Below are positions 51,806 to 61,212 of a stretch of DNA of 64,000 nucleotides, one piece after another. The number at the start of each line of letters is the position of its first letter. Within the stretch, counting starts at the first letter, position 1. A program made the translations under genes and the position numbers. The stretch spans positions 17,545 to 81,544 of the forward strand of contig JAJTXY010000019.1 in assembly GCA_021463865.1 (NCBI GenBank). Reading direction: 5' to 3'. The stretch is from Anaerolineae bacterium. GTDB taxonomy: Bacteria; Chloroflexota; Anaerolineae; Aggregatilineales; J027. Under the pieces are notes generated by a model, which worked only from the letters and a program-made list of their open reading frames with translations, did no database searches and had not been told where the DNA came from.

Positions 51806-52864
51806 CTAATCAACGACTATCAGACCATCACCCTCTGTCACTTCTCCTATACGCTGACCATGGATCCCCTGTTGTGCTAGAGTCCTTAGCAGCAAATCGG
51901 CCTGTTCGCTTCCCACCGCGATGAGCAGGCCGCCCGACGTTTGTGGGTCAAACAACAATTTGCGGGTTGTCTCATCAATGCTGTCCGCAAACTGTACCCA
52001 TTTACCATAAAAGCCACGATTACGGCCCATCCCACCGGGGAAGATGTTCTGCTCCGCATAGTCCCATACTCCGTCCATCCACTGAAGAGATTCGGGATGG
52101 ATATGCAAGTTTGCCCCACTTAGATGTGCCATTTCTCGCCCATGCCCCAACAAGCTGTAACCAGTCACATCGGTCATGGCATGAACACCAATTTGTTGGG
52201 CCGCCTGTGCTGCCGCGCGATTGAGGGTTGCCATAATCCGCATGGCGTTTTCCACATGGTCATCATGAGCTTTGCCCTGTTTAAGCGCCGTCGTAATCAC
52301 CCCTGCCCCAAGTGGTTTGGTCAAAATCAAAGCATCACCGGATTGCGCCCCGCCTTTGGTCAACACGCGATCAGGATGCACTACCCCGGTTACAGCCAGA
52401 CCATATTTTGGCTCGTTATCCATAATAGTGTGTCCACCTGCGATAACGGCCCCGGCCTCACGCACTTTTTCCGCCCCACCCCGCAGAACCTCACCCAGAA
52501 TGGCTAGATCAAGGCTGGCGGGAAAGGCACATAGGTTAATCGCCATTAACACTTCGCCACCCATCGCATACACATCACTCATGGCGTTGGCGGCGGCAAT
52601 AGCCCCAAACCAGTAGGGGTCATCTACAACTGGTGGGAAAAAATCAGTGGTGCTGATAATCGCTTGGGTGTCGTTCAGTTTATAGACCGCAGCATCATCG
52701 GGTTCAGCCAGACCCACCATTAAATTGGGATGGGCAGCACTATCGAAGAGTTGTCCCAATGGAAAAGCGACTTCCGATAAATCACCTGCTCCCAACTTGG
52801 CAGCACAACCCGCTGCCCCTGCAAGGCTCGTTAATTTAATGATGTTGGTTGAAAATAATGTCAC
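51806..52864 (-). CDS. selD: Selenide, water dikinase (selenophosphate synthetase)
   Basis: 352 residues from GTG 52864. PurM-like ATP fold with DDAAVYKLND, STTDFFPPVVDDPYWFGAIAAANAMSDVYAMGG and GGHTIMDNEPKYGLAVTG. The N-terminal catalytic site reads AGCAAKLG: C20 and K23 match the Cys/Sec and Lys of known SelD, while the second cysteine is Ala. It makes selenophosphate for tRNA selenouridine or selenocysteine. No selA, selB or selU lies in the window. Confidence 0.93.
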   Translation of the reverse strand: MTLFSTNIIKLTSLAGAAGCAAKLGAGDLSEVAFPLGQLFDSAAHPNLMVGLAEPDDAAVYKLNDTQAIISTTDFFPPVVDDPYWFGAIAAANAMSDVYAMGGEVLMAINLCAFPASLDLAILGEVLRGGAEKVREAGAVIAGGHTIMDNEPKYGLAVTGVVHPDRVLTKGGAQSGDALILTKPLGAGVITTALKQGKAHDDHVENAMRIMATLNRAAAQAAQQIGVHAMTDVTGYSLLGHGREMAHLSGANLHIHPESLQWMDGVWDYAEQNIFPGGMGRNRGFYGKWVQFADSIDETTRKLLFDPQTSGGLLIAVGSEQADLLLRTLAQQGIHGQRIGEVTEGDGLIVVD

Positions 52865-52999
52865 GCGATCATACCTCTATTGATTAAGAGGAGTATAAGG
52901 CCCTCTGTTTTGTTGTTCAACGCAATTTAAGAGCTTTTAAAACATCCTAACATATTTCTGACAACCATCTACAGCCCCAAATTTAGGGTTATTAGAAGG

Positions 53000-53794
53000 T
53001 TAGTTTTCGCCGTCGCGTCGAATCCATTCCACCACGTAATCGCAATACGTCTCCCATATTTCTGAGAAGCGCGTAACGTTGGGAATATGGTTGACCTCAA
53101 GCAGGTGTTTGGTACCATCCTCGGCCACAATATAATCATTCGCCATGATTTCTAGCCCAAACCCGTCGCGCACATTCAGGGTATCGTCTAATAATTCCTC
53201 ATCCAGTTCCATAAATGCGGCGTCGGCATGGTGAATAGACTTTAACCAATCATCCCCTTCCAACCGAATCTGCCAGTAGCGATCCCCGATGACCACAACA
53301 CGCACCGCCTGCCCCTTGAGATAATGTTCAATGATGGCCGGGTTTTGGCTTGACCATATCCCAGTAAAACGAGCCTTATTTTCACCACAATGCCAATTGC
53401 CCCACTTCGCTACCCGTTCGGTATCGGAATCAAAGCGCACATATGGCCCAACATAACCACGCGGCGACGTGCCAAAGCGTGTATAATCGAATGCCCGCAC
53501 CAAACACGGCAATTTCAGGCGGCAGTCCATCATGGCCCGGGCATTGGGTAAACACGGCCCACCCCACAATGCCAAGCCCGTCAAAAAATCGAGGTCATTT
53601 TCAAAAATGCCATGAAATACCATTTTGGAGACTGGCAGCATCCGCGCACTGCGTCCACCCTCCACCCACAACTGCCCATCCTTCAGCATCATCCCCGGCA
53701 AAACATCGTGGGCGATAATGGGAATATCTAGGCGCCTTTGCAAGACACTCGATTCAGGCTCATCTAATCCAACAATACAGGTATATTCACGCAT
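53000..53794 (-). CDS. ATP-grasp-like protein
   Basis: 264 residues. C-terminal GLEIMANDYIVAEDGTKHLLEVNHIPNVTRF fits the metal-binding end of ATP-grasp enzymes (D, then LEVN), and VRVVVIGDRYWQIRLEG fits the preceding strand. The N-terminal third is less clear. It probably joins a carboxylate to an amine or thiol, as in RimK or glutathione-synthase-like enzymes. It lies 135 bp after selD on the same strand, but no shared pathway is evident. Confidence 0.65.
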   Translation of the reverse strand: MREYTCIVGLDEPESSVLQRRLDIPIIAHDVLPGMMLKDGQLWVEGGRSARMLPVSKMVFHGIFENDLDFLTGLALWGGPCLPNARAMMDCRLKLPCLVRAFDYTRFGTSPRGYVGPYVRFDSDTERVAKWGNWHCGENKARFTGIWSSQNPAIIEHYLKGQAVRVVVIGDRYWQIRLEGDDWLKSIHHADAAFMELDEELLDDTLNVRDGFGLEIMANDYIVAEDGTKHLLEVNHIPNVTRFSEIWETYCDYVVEWIRRDGEN

Positions 53795-53824
53795 AGGTCA
53801 CCTCGTCTAATTTGTGGAATAGGC

Positions 53825-53856
53825 AAACAAAAACAGGGCCTTTGACCGCCCTGTTT
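53825..53856 (-). terminator. Intrinsic terminator of the sufT-like gene
   Basis: AAACAGGGC / GCCCTGTTT (53831-53839, 53848-53856), eight-base loop, T-rich tail on the minus strand. Confidence 0.8.
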
Positions 53857-53889
53857 CGTATCCAAGCTATGGTTATGCGGTCAAAAAAT

Positions 53890-54198
53890 TTAAAACAGCC
53901 CCCAATCATCGGCAGCACCTTCTTCCATCATGGAGGGGTCCCAGATTTCGAGGCCCATCTCGATGGTTGTGGTCAGTCCAGACACGGTTTGAGCCGTGCG
54001 GCGCACCTGTTCCATCAACTGTGGCGCATAGGGGCAGAAGGGGGTCGTCAAAATCATAATCACATGCAAGCGATTTTCACTAACATCCACTTTACGGATA
54101 AGACCCAATTGAATAACATCCATGCCAATTTCGGGGTCAACCACTGTCCGTAGGGCATCCCGAACTTTATCTTCTATTGTTTGAACAGCGTCGCTCAT
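53890..54198 (-). CDS. MIP18/DUF59-family Fe-S assembly protein (SufT-like)
   Basis: 102 residues from ATG 54198 (GGAG nine bases upstream). Opens KVRDALRTVVDPEIGMDVIQLGLIRKVDV and continues with TTPFCPYAPQLMEQV. This is the MIP18 (SufT/PaaD) pattern with DPE and the conserved cysteine. Members help insert or mature Fe-S clusters. It diverges from the suf operon across about 290 bp, which supports this role. Confidence 0.85.
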   Translation of the reverse strand: MSDAVQTIEDKVRDALRTVVDPEIGMDVIQLGLIRKVDVSENRLHVIMILTTPFCPYAPQLMEQVRRTAQTVSGLTTTIEMGLEIWDPSMMEEGAADDWGLF

Positions 54199-54277
54199 CA
54201 CAAAATGCTCCAAATAGTTTCCGGCATTGTTATGGTCAGTCTACCACTGCTCAAGCCATGTGTCAATTATTTGAATA

Positions 54278-54377
54278 TTTTTTCAACTTATTGACAGATA
54301 GCGCAGCAACGTGCTAAATTAGAATTAGTTGAACGAATTTTTCACTTATTGATTTATGTTGGGTAAACTGGTATACT
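54278..54377 (+). promoter_or_regulatory. Tandem suf promoters with a repeated box
   Basis: P1: TTGACA (54291-54296), 18 bp, TAAATT (54315-54320). P2: TTGATT (54349-54354), 17 bp, TATACT (54372-54377). Each -35 overlaps a copy of TTTTTCA(A)CTTATTGA (54278-54294, 54337-54352), a likely operator repeat. The sufC start is 116 bp after P2. Confidence 0.6.
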
Positions 54378-54492
54378 TTTCCGCGAAATTAAGGCATAGT
54401 GATAGGTTTCCCCAACACTACCCAAACGAAATTCCCAACTCGGTACGCGAGTTTGACTAAATTTCCAATATCTCAGGAGGACTTCAAGTATT

Positions 54493-55275
54493 ATGGGTGC
54501 GACCCTCGAAATCCGAAATTTACACGTCAGTATCAATGGTACACCTATTCTCAAAGGGGTGAATCTGACGATTAATCAGGGCGAGACACACGCGCTGATG
54601 GGGCCAAACGGCTCTGGCAAAAGCACACTGGCTTATGCACTGATGGGCCACCCCGCCTATACTGTAGACGCGGGTCAGGTTATTTTTGACGGCGAAGAAG
54701 TGCTGGAACTGGAAGCGGACGAACGTAGCCGCCTCGGTCTATTCCTTGCCTTCCAATACCCAGTTGCCGTACCGGGGGTCTCAGTCGCCAATTTCCTGCG
54801 CAGTGCCATTAATGCCCGCCGCAAATCACAGAATCCCGAAGATCAAGGGATCAGCATTCCCCAATTCCGCAAATTGCTGACGCAAAAAATGGATTTGTTG
54901 GGTATTGATCACAAATTCGCGGGTCGCTATCTCAATGAAGGCTTCTCCGGTGGCGAAAAGAAACGTAACGAAATTTTGCAGTTGGCTACCCTTGAGCCGC
55001 GCGTTGCCATCCTTGACGAAACCGACTCTGGCCTCGATATTGATGCTTTGCGGATCGTGGCCGATGGTGTGAACAAGCTCAAAGGGCCTGATCTCGGCAT
55101 TTTAGTGATTACCCACTACAAACGCATGTTGGATTATTTGCAACCGCAGCACATCCACCTGATGATGGATGGGCGAATTGTCGAAAGCGGTGGGCCAGAA
55201 TTAGCAGAAGAAGTGGAACTCGCAGGTTACAAGCCGTTCTTTGAAAAACATGGCGTTGAAGCAACTGAAGAATAA
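54493..55275 (+). CDS. sufC: Fe-S assembly ATPase SufC
   Basis: 260 residues. ABC ATPase with [14 protein letters not shown] (Walker A), [12 protein letters not shown] (signature), [16 protein letters not shown] (Walker B) and the H-loop VITHYKRML. This fits SufC, the soluble ATPase of the SufBCD scaffold, more than a transporter subunit; sufB and sufD follow. First gene of the operon, with AGGAGG 12 bases upstream. Confidence 0.96.
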   Translation: MGATLEIRNLHVSINGTPILKGVNLTINQGETHALMGPNGSGKSTLAYALMGHPAYTVDAGQVIFDGEEVLELEADERSRLGLFLAFQYPVAVPGVSVANFLRSAINARRKSQNPEDQGISIPQFRKLLTQKMDLLGIDHKFAGRYLNEGFSGGEKKRNEILQLATLEPRVAILDETDSGLDIDALRIVADGVNKLKGPDLGILVITHYKRMLDYLQPQHIHLMMDGRIVESGGPELAEEVELAGYKPFFEKHGVEATEE

Positions 55276-55296
55276 GCGGAGAAAAGGAACTGGAAC

Positions 55297-56727
55297 ATGA
55301 GTGACCGGCTGACCCCCGAAGAGCAGGCGTTACGCCATCTCAACAACGAATATCTCACCAAATACGGCTTCCACGACCCGGAGGATTTTTACGCCATCAA
55401 GCGTGACAAAGGCCTCAATGAAGACGTGGTGCGCTGGATTAGTGCCATCAAAGGTGAACCGGAATGGATGACCGAATTTCGTGTCCGCGCCTATCGCACG
55501 TTTATGAACAAACCTATGCCGTCGTGGGGGGCTGACCTTACGGGTATTGATTTCGACGACATTCGTTACTACGTCCGGGCCACTGAAAAGCAGGAAAGTT
55601 CGTGGGATGAAGTGCCCAGTGAAATCAAAGACACTTTTGATAAGCTAGGCATTCCTGAAGCCGAGCAAAAATTCTTGAGTGGGGTCGGCGCTCAATATGA
55701 ATCTGAAATGGTCTATCACAAAGTCCGTGAAGACCTTGAAAAAAAGGGCGTGTTGTTCCTCGATATGGATTCGGGCCTGCGTGAACACCCCGAACTGGTA
55801 CGGGAATATTTCGGTACAATCATCCCCCCCACCGACAACAAATTTGCCGCACTCAACAGCGCCGTCTGGTCGGGCGGTAGCTTCATTTACGTCCCGCCGG
55901 GGGTGCATGTAGATTTACCGTTGCAAGCCTATTTCCGCATCAATACCGAAAATATGGGGCAATTTGAGCGTACCCTCATCATTGTAGATGAAGGTGCATT
56001 CGTCCATTATGTCGAAGGTTGCACCGCCCCCATTTGGTCAAGCGACAGCCTACACAGTGCGGTGGTCGAAATCATCGTCAAAAAGGGTGGACGTTGCCGC
56101 TATACCACCATTCAAAACTGGTCGAGCAACGTCTACAATCTCGTCACCAAACGCGCCGTCGCCTATCAAAACAGCACAATGGAATGGGTGGACGCCAATC
56201 TCGGCTCGAAAGTCACCATGAAATATCCAGCGGTCTATCTGTTGGAACCGGGCGCACATGGCGAAGTGCTAAGTATCGCTTTTGCAGGCAGTGGTCAGCA
56301 TCAAGACGCGGGTGGCAAGGTCGTGCATGTCGCCCCCAACACCACCAGCCGCATCATCAGCAAATCCATTTCCAAAGACGACGGGCGAGCCAGCTATCGC
56401 GGACTGCTGAAAGTGCATGAAGGCGCGCACGGTGTTCGGAGTAACGTCGTATGTGACGCTCTGCTGCTGAATTCAGAAAGCCGCTCTGACACTTACCCTT
56501 ACATCGAAGTCGAAGAAAACGACGTAACGATTGGGCACGAAGCCAGTGTCAGCAAGGTGGGTGAGGAGCAGTTGTTCTATCTGATGAGTCGCGGCCTCAG
56601 CGAGTCCGAGGCGAACACGATGGTCGTCAATGGCTTTATCGAACCACTGGCGAAGGAACTACCCATCGAATTTTCGTTGGAACTGCGCCGTCTTATCGAG
56701 ATTCAGCTAGAAGGTAGTGTCGGCTAG
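55297..56727 (+). CDS. sufB: Fe-S scaffold protein SufB
   Basis: 476 residues. Beta-helical SufB/SufD family, with [46 protein letters not shown] and [41 protein letters not shown]. SufB holds the nascent cluster together with SufC and SufD. It starts 21 bp after sufC. Confidence 0.97.
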   Translation: MSDRLTPEEQALRHLNNEYLTKYGFHDPEDFYAIKRDKGLNEDVVRWISAIKGEPEWMTEFRVRAYRTFMNKPMPSWGADLTGIDFDDIRYYVRATEKQESSWDEVPSEIKDTFDKLGIPEAEQKFLSGVGAQYESEMVYHKVREDLEKKGVLFLDMDSGLREHPELVREYFGTIIPPTDNKFAALNSAVWSGGSFIYVPPGVHVDLPLQAYFRINTENMGQFERTLIIVDEGAFVHYVEGCTAPIWSSDSLHSAVVEIIVKKGGRCRYTTIQNWSSNVYNLVTKRAVAYQNSTMEWVDANLGSKVTMKYPAVYLLEPGAHGEVLSIAFAGSGQHQDAGGKVVHVAPNTTSRIISKSISKDDGRASYRGLLKVHEGAHGVRSNVVCDALLLNSESRSDTYPYIEVEENDVTIGHEASVSKVGEEQLFYLMSRGLSESEANTMVVNGFIEPLAKELPIEFSLELRRLIEIQLEGSVG

Positions 56728-56738
56728 TTGTTAGCATA

Positions 56739-56777
56739 TTTTACAAGGGCGGTTGACAAAATCGCCCTGCTTGTATC
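56739..56777 (+). other. Intercistronic hairpin between sufB and sufD
   Basis: ACAAGGGCG and CGCCCTGCTTGT pair with a two-base bulge around a roughly 10-base loop. There is no T-run, so it may set relative mRNA stability rather than end transcription. Confidence 0.45.
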
Positions 56778-56801
56778 AGACATCAGGAGTAATGAATAAC
56801 T

Positions 56802-58169
56802 GTGACGACAACAACTGTTAGTCGCCGAGCCAAACGTGAAATTGTCGCCCCGCCCTTCCAATGGTCAGCCATTTTGGAACGTGCGGAGGCCGCTGGCGAA
56901 CCCGATTGGATCATTGAACTCCGCCAGCAAGCATGGGCCATTTATGAATCCATGCCGATGCCAAACCAACGCGATGAGGCATGGCGGCGCACTGATTACA
57001 GCCATATCAATTGGAACAGCGCCGGACATTATGCCATCCCCAACGGCGCGACAGTGGAACATATCCCCGCCGAAAATCGCGCCCCATTGATTGGCGACGA
57101 GCAAGGCGGCCTGATTGCGTGGGTAGATGGCAAACTCGTTCACCGCGAACTGAACGAAAAAATCACTAAGCAGGGTGTGATCTTCACCGATTTGCATACC
57201 GCCATCCGTGAGCATGGCGATCTGGTGAAAAAGCACTTATTCCAGAAAGCGCTAAAGGCAAGCGAAGGCAAATTTGCCGCCCTACACGCCGCCGCATGGA
57301 CACATGGGTTATTTATCTATGTACCGCGTAATGTAGTGGTTGAACTCCCGCTGCACAGCATTTTCTACAGTGAACAGACGGGTGCAACTTTGGGCCATGT
57401 CTTGATCGTGTTGGAAGAAGGCGCACAGGCCACCATTTTGCATGAATACCTCTCCCCAGAAGGCGATAACCATACCAGCTATATCGGCGGGACGGAGTTA
57501 TTGGTTGGACGCGCCGCCAACTTGCGTTATGTCAGCCTGCAAAGCTGGGGCCACAACATGTACGAGTTCAGTCATGGTCGAGGTCACGTTTCCCGTGATG
57601 GTCAACTCGACTGGATTGTGGGCAGCATGGGCAGCAAACTCACCAAGTCATTCATGCAAATCTCGCTGGATGAACAGGGTGCATGGGGTCGCATGAGTGG
57701 TATGTTCTTCGCCGATGGCACACAACTGCTTGACCATGACACCTATCAAACCCACAGCGCCCCCCATACCACCAGCGATCTGCTATTCAAGGCCGCTCTC
57801 AAAGATGAGGCTCACAGTGTTTGGCGTGGCAACATCCGTGTCATGCCGGGGGCGATAAAGACCGACGGCTTCCAAGCCAATCGCAACATGCTCATGAGCG
57901 ACACCGCCCGTGCCGACAGCATCCCCGGTTTGGAGATTGAGGCCGACGATGTGCGCTGCACCCATGCCGCTACGGTTGGACAGATGGAAGAGGAATACAT
58001 CTTCTACTTGATGACACGCGGTGTCCCACGCATTGAGGCCGAGCGCCTGTTCCTCAATGGCTATTTCTGGGACGTATTGGAGCGCATCCCATTCGAGGAC
58101 GTGCAAAATCGCTTGCTGGCGGATGTAGACCGTAAATTGCTCGGAATGCACACCGCCAAAAACAAATAA
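56802..58169 (+). CDS. sufD: Fe-S scaffold protein SufD
   Basis: 455 residues from GTG 56802. N-terminal helical part ends in DEAWRRTDYSHINW, then the beta-helix (VPRNVVVELPLHSIFYSEQTGATLGHVLIVLEEGAQATILHEYLS) and the SufD-type ADDVRCTHAATVGQMEEEYIFYLMTRGVPRIEAERLFLNGYF. Partner of SufB and SufC. Separated from sufB by a hairpin. Confidence 0.95.
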   Translation: MTTTTVSRRAKREIVAPPFQWSAILERAEAAGEPDWIIELRQQAWAIYESMPMPNQRDEAWRRTDYSHINWNSAGHYAIPNGATVEHIPAENRAPLIGDEQGGLIAWVDGKLVHRELNEKITKQGVIFTDLHTAIREHGDLVKKHLFQKALKASEGKFAALHAAAWTHGLFIYVPRNVVVELPLHSIFYSEQTGATLGHVLIVLEEGAQATILHEYLSPEGDNHTSYIGGTELLVGRAANLRYVSLQSWGHNMYEFSHGRGHVSRDGQLDWIVGSMGSKLTKSFMQISLDEQGAWGRMSGMFFADGTQLLDHDTYQTHSAPHTTSDLLFKAALKDEAHSVWRGNIRVMPGAIKTDGFQANRNMLMSDTARADSIPGLEIEADDVRCTHAATVGQMEEEYIFYLMTRGVPRIEAERLFLNGYFWDVLERIPFEDVQNRLLADVDRKLLGMHTAKNK

Positions 58170-58186
58170 GGGTTGTTTTTTATAGG

Positions 58187-58205
58187 GGCAGGTTAATCAC
58201 CTGCC
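58187..58205 (+). other. Hairpin between sufD and the sulfurtransferase gene
   Basis: GGCAGGT / ACCTGCC with a five-base loop, followed by TTTAT. Possible attenuator or weak terminator within the operon. Confidence 0.45.
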
Positions 58206-58230
58206 TTTATACATGCTAGGGAGAACCAAT

Positions 58231-59082
58231 ATGTCGAATTCTGGCTACGCTCACCCGGATGCTCTGGTCAGTACAGAGTGGGTCGCACAGCACTTAAACG
58301 ATCCAGCCGTGCGCATTGTCGAGTCCAACGAAGACCCCCTGTTGTACGCCTCCGGTCATATCCCCGGTGCCATCCAAATTGACTGGGTAACCGACTTAAA
58401 CGACCAAATCCGCCGTGATTATCTTGATCGCAAATCTTTTGAAAGCCTGCTATCCAAACATGGGATCAGCAACAATACCAAAGTCATCTTTTATGGTGAT
58501 AAAAACAATTGGTGGGCGTGTTATGCGTTCTGGGTGTTCCAATTATTTGGGCACGCCAACGCCGCGATTATGAATGGTGGACGGCTCAAATGGGTCGAAG
58601 AACAGCGCCCCCTGACCAAAGAAGTGCCACATTATCCGACCTCGACTTATCATGCCCAAGAACGCTCCGATTATAAGATACGGGCTTTCCGCGATCAGGT
58701 ATTAAGCCATGTGAACGGCCACTTGCCTTTGATTGATGTCCGTAGCCCCGGCGAATTTAAGGGTGAATTGACCCACATGCCGGATTATCCGCAAGAGGGT
58801 GCGCTGCGGGCCGGACACATCCCCGGGGCTAAGAGTATTCCTTGGAGCAAAGCGGTTCAACCGGATGGCACATTTAAACTACCCGATGATTTGAAAGCGC
58901 TCTATGAACAGGATAATGGATTCGCCCCCAGCCAAAATATCATCACGTACTGCCGCATTGGGGAACGTTCGGCGCATACATGGTTTGTCTTGACCTACTT
59001 GCTCGGTTATCCTACAGTACGAAACTATGATGGCAGTTGGACGGAATGGGGTAATTCTGTCGGCGTGCCAATCGAAAAGTAG
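58231..59082 (+). CDS. Two-domain rhodanese sulfurtransferase
   Basis: 283 residues from ATG 58231 (AGGGAG upstream). Tandem rhodanese domains. The C-terminal one bears the active loop [14 protein letters not shown], the thiosulfate-sulfurtransferase CRxGxR pattern; the N-terminal domain is inactive, as usual. It could supply or carry sulfane sulfur. Location inside the suf operon, between sufD and sufE, suggests a link to cluster assembly. Confidence 0.88.
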   Translation: MSNSGYAHPDALVSTEWVAQHLNDPAVRIVESNEDPLLYASGHIPGAIQIDWVTDLNDQIRRDYLDRKSFESLLSKHGISNNTKVIFYGDKNNWWACYAFWVFQLFGHANAAIMNGGRLKWVEEQRPLTKEVPHYPTSTYHAQERSDYKIRAFRDQVLSHVNGHLPLIDVRSPGEFKGELTHMPDYPQEGALRAGHIPGAKSIPWSKAVQPDGTFKLPDDLKALYEQDNGFAPSQNIITYCRIGERSAHTWFVLTYLLGYPTVRNYDGSWTEWGNSVGVPIEK

Positions 59083-59097
59083 TAAGGTGAATAGAAG

Positions 59098-59556
59098 ATG
59101 GCAGACATCAACGAATATCCCGAAGCCCTGCGCGACGTAATGGAGATGTTCGAGGATATTGACGAACATGGACGGGCTGAAATTCTGTTGGACTACAGCA
59201 GTCGGTTTCAGGAAGTCCCCAGCTACATCGCCCAGCGTCCCTTTCCCGAAGATCACCGTGTCCAGCGCTGTGAGTCGGAGGCGTATGTTTTTACCGAACC
59301 CAACGCCGATGATGGGGTCAATTTCTATTTCGCCGTCGAAAATCCGCAAGGGGTATCGGCGAAAGCGTTAGCTGCCATCTTGCAGGAATCCTTGATGGGC
59401 GAAAAAGCCGAAACTATCAAGGCCATCCCCCACGATATTGTGTTTCGGCTGTTTGGCAAGCGCATCTCAATGGGCAAAGGCGAAGGACTCTTGGGCATGG
59501 TCGCTCTGCTCAAATATTTTGCTGACCTGACGCAAAAGGAACAGAAATCCGAATGA
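59098..59556 (+). CDS. sufE: Sulfur acceptor SufE
   Basis: 152 residues. LLDYSSRFQEVPSYIAQRPFPEDHRVQRCESEAYVF carries the conserved cysteine (in QRCES) that takes persulfide from SufS. The C-terminal GEGLLGMVALLKYFADL is typical. Its last bases overlap sufS (ATGA). The same operon also has sufU, which normally plays this role in SufE-lacking bacteria. Confidence 0.92.
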   Translation: MADINEYPEALRDVMEMFEDIDEHGRAEILLDYSSRFQEVPSYIAQRPFPEDHRVQRCESEAYVFTEPNADDGVNFYFAVENPQGVSAKALAAILQESLMGEKAETIKAIPHDIVFRLFGKRISMGKGEGLLGMVALLKYFADLTQKEQKSE

Positions 59557-60809
59557 CCACATTAACACCCCCCACCACATGGGATATTGACGCTATACGG
59601 GCTGATTTTCCGATTCTGGATCAGGAAGTTCACCCCGGCAAACCGCTGGTCTTTTTGGACAGTGCCGCAAGTAGCCAAAAACCCGTCCAAGTCATTGAGG
59701 CGATGAATCACTATTATCGCCACACCCATGCCAATGTCCACCGGGGGGTACATGCTTTAAGTGAAGCCGCCACCGAACTTTATGAAGGGGCACGCGATAA
59801 AGTCCAAAAATTCATCAATGCCGCCTCGCGCAAAGAGGTAATCTTCACCAGCAACACCACCGAAAGCATGAATTTGATCGTGCAGACGTGGGGGCGCATC
59901 AATCTCGGCCCGAACGATGTGGTCGTCTTGAGCGTAATGGAACACCACGCCAACTTGACCTCATGGCACATCTTGCAACAAGAAAAAGGCTTTCGGATTC
60001 GTTATGTCCCGGTCACGCCAGATTTCCGGTTGGATATGGATGCCTATCAGCAAATTCTGCGTGATGATCCCGTCAAAGCCGTCAGCATTATGCACGTCAG
60101 CAACGTCATGGGCACCATCAACCCGATGGCCGAAATTGTGCGACTGGCCCATGCCGCCGGGGCGATTGCGATTGGCGATGGGGCGCAAAGCGTTCCTCAT
60201 ATGCCAGTGGATGTGCAGGCGCTTGATGTAGATTTTTATGCCTTTAGTGGACACAAAATGTGTGGGCCAACCGGGGTGGGTATCCTCTATGGCAAAAAGG
60301 CCCTGCTCGAAGCCATGCCCCCGTGGATGGGTGGTGGGGATATGATTCGCCGCGTCACGTTGGAAGGCTCAACGTTTAACGACCTGCCCTATAAATTTGA
60401 AGCAGGCACACCCGCCATCGCCGAAGGGATTGGGATGGGGGCGGCGGTGGATTATCTGAGCAATCTAGGCATGGATCGGGTTCATGCCTATGAACGGGAA
60501 ATCGCCGACTATTTGCATGACCGCCTTGCCGAAGTGCCCGGTTTGCGTTTGTTTAACCCGGATGCCCCCTATCGTAGCTCAGTTGCCACCTTTACCCTCG
60601 ATGACATCCATGCTCATGATATGGCTCAGATTTTGGACAGCGAAGGGGTTGCCGTCCGCGCTGGACACCACTGCGCCATGCCGCTGCATCAACATTTCAA
60701 TGTCCCCGCCACCAGTCGCGCTAGTTTTTACCTCTACAATTCTTTAGCAGAAGTGGATAAACTGGTAGAGGCACTGTATGTCGCCAAACGACGTTTCAGT
60801 CGGAAATAG
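59553..60809 (+). CDS. sufS: Cysteine desulfurase SufS
   Basis: 418 residues. FLDSAASSQKPVQVIEAMNHYYRHTHANVHRGVHAL opening, PLP lysine in FSGHKMCGPTGVGI, and catalytic cysteine in VRAGHHCAMPLHQHF. Group II desulfurase that supplies sulfur to the SUF scaffold. Coupled to sufE by an overlap and followed by sufU 13 bp later. Confidence 0.96.
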   Translation: MTTLTPPTTWDIDAIRADFPILDQEVHPGKPLVFLDSAASSQKPVQVIEAMNHYYRHTHANVHRGVHALSEAATELYEGARDKVQKFINAASRKEVIFTSNTTESMNLIVQTWGRINLGPNDVVVLSVMEHHANLTSWHILQQEKGFRIRYVPVTPDFRLDMDAYQQILRDDPVKAVSIMHVSNVMGTINPMAEIVRLAHAAGAIAIGDGAQSVPHMPVDVQALDVDFYAFSGHKMCGPTGVGILYGKKALLEAMPPWMGGGDMIRRVTLEGSTFNDLPYKFEAGTPAIAEGIGMGAAVDYLSNLGMDRVHAYEREIADYLHDRLAEVPGLRLFNPDAPYRSSVATFTLDDIHAHDMAQILDSEGVAVRAGHHCAMPLHQHFNVPATSRASFYLYNSLAEVDKLVEALYVAKRRFSRK

Positions 60810-60822
60810 GGGCGAGGAAAAC

Positions 60823-61212
60823 ATGGATTTTTATCAAGAAAATATCATAGATCACGGTCAGCATCCACATAACTGGGGGTTGCTGCCGGAGTATCAACTG
60901 CACGCCGCAGACGAAAATCCTTTATGCGGGGATCAGCTTGAGTTGACCCTCAAGGTAGACGAACATAATATCGTCCAGCAAGTCGGTTGGAACGGTCAAG
61001 GTTGTCTGATTAGCCAAGCCACCGCCTCAATGCTGGGTGATGAGTTAATCGGCAAATCGCTTGACGAAATCAAACACATCACCAGCGATGACGTCATGGA
61101 ATTACTTGGCATTCCCATAACCATGAGCCGCCGCAAATGTGCTTTGTTATCACTCAAGGTCGCCAAAGCCGCTGCCTATAACGTAGAACGCTGGACGGGT
61201 GATGATGAGTAG
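60823..61212 (+). CDS. sufU: Sulfur-transfer protein SufU
   Basis: 129 residues from ATG 60823 (AGGA upstream). IscU-like fold with NPLCGDQLELTL (C plus D), GWNGQGCLISQATASML and SRRKCALLSLKVAK. These give the three cysteines and Asp of the SufU zinc site. It takes persulfide from SufS by zinc-ligand exchange. The start of the next gene lies within its stop. Confidence 0.93.
   Translation: MDFYQENIIDHGQHPHNWGLLPEYQLHAADENPLCGDQLELTLKVDEHNIVQQVGWNGQGCLISQATASMLGDELIGKSLDEIKHITSDDVMELLGIPITMSRRKCALLSLKVAKAAAYNVERWTGDDE

Noticed and set aside
51806..52864. Selenocysteine in SelD
   Set aside because: The active-site codon is a normal cysteine and the frame has no internal TGA.
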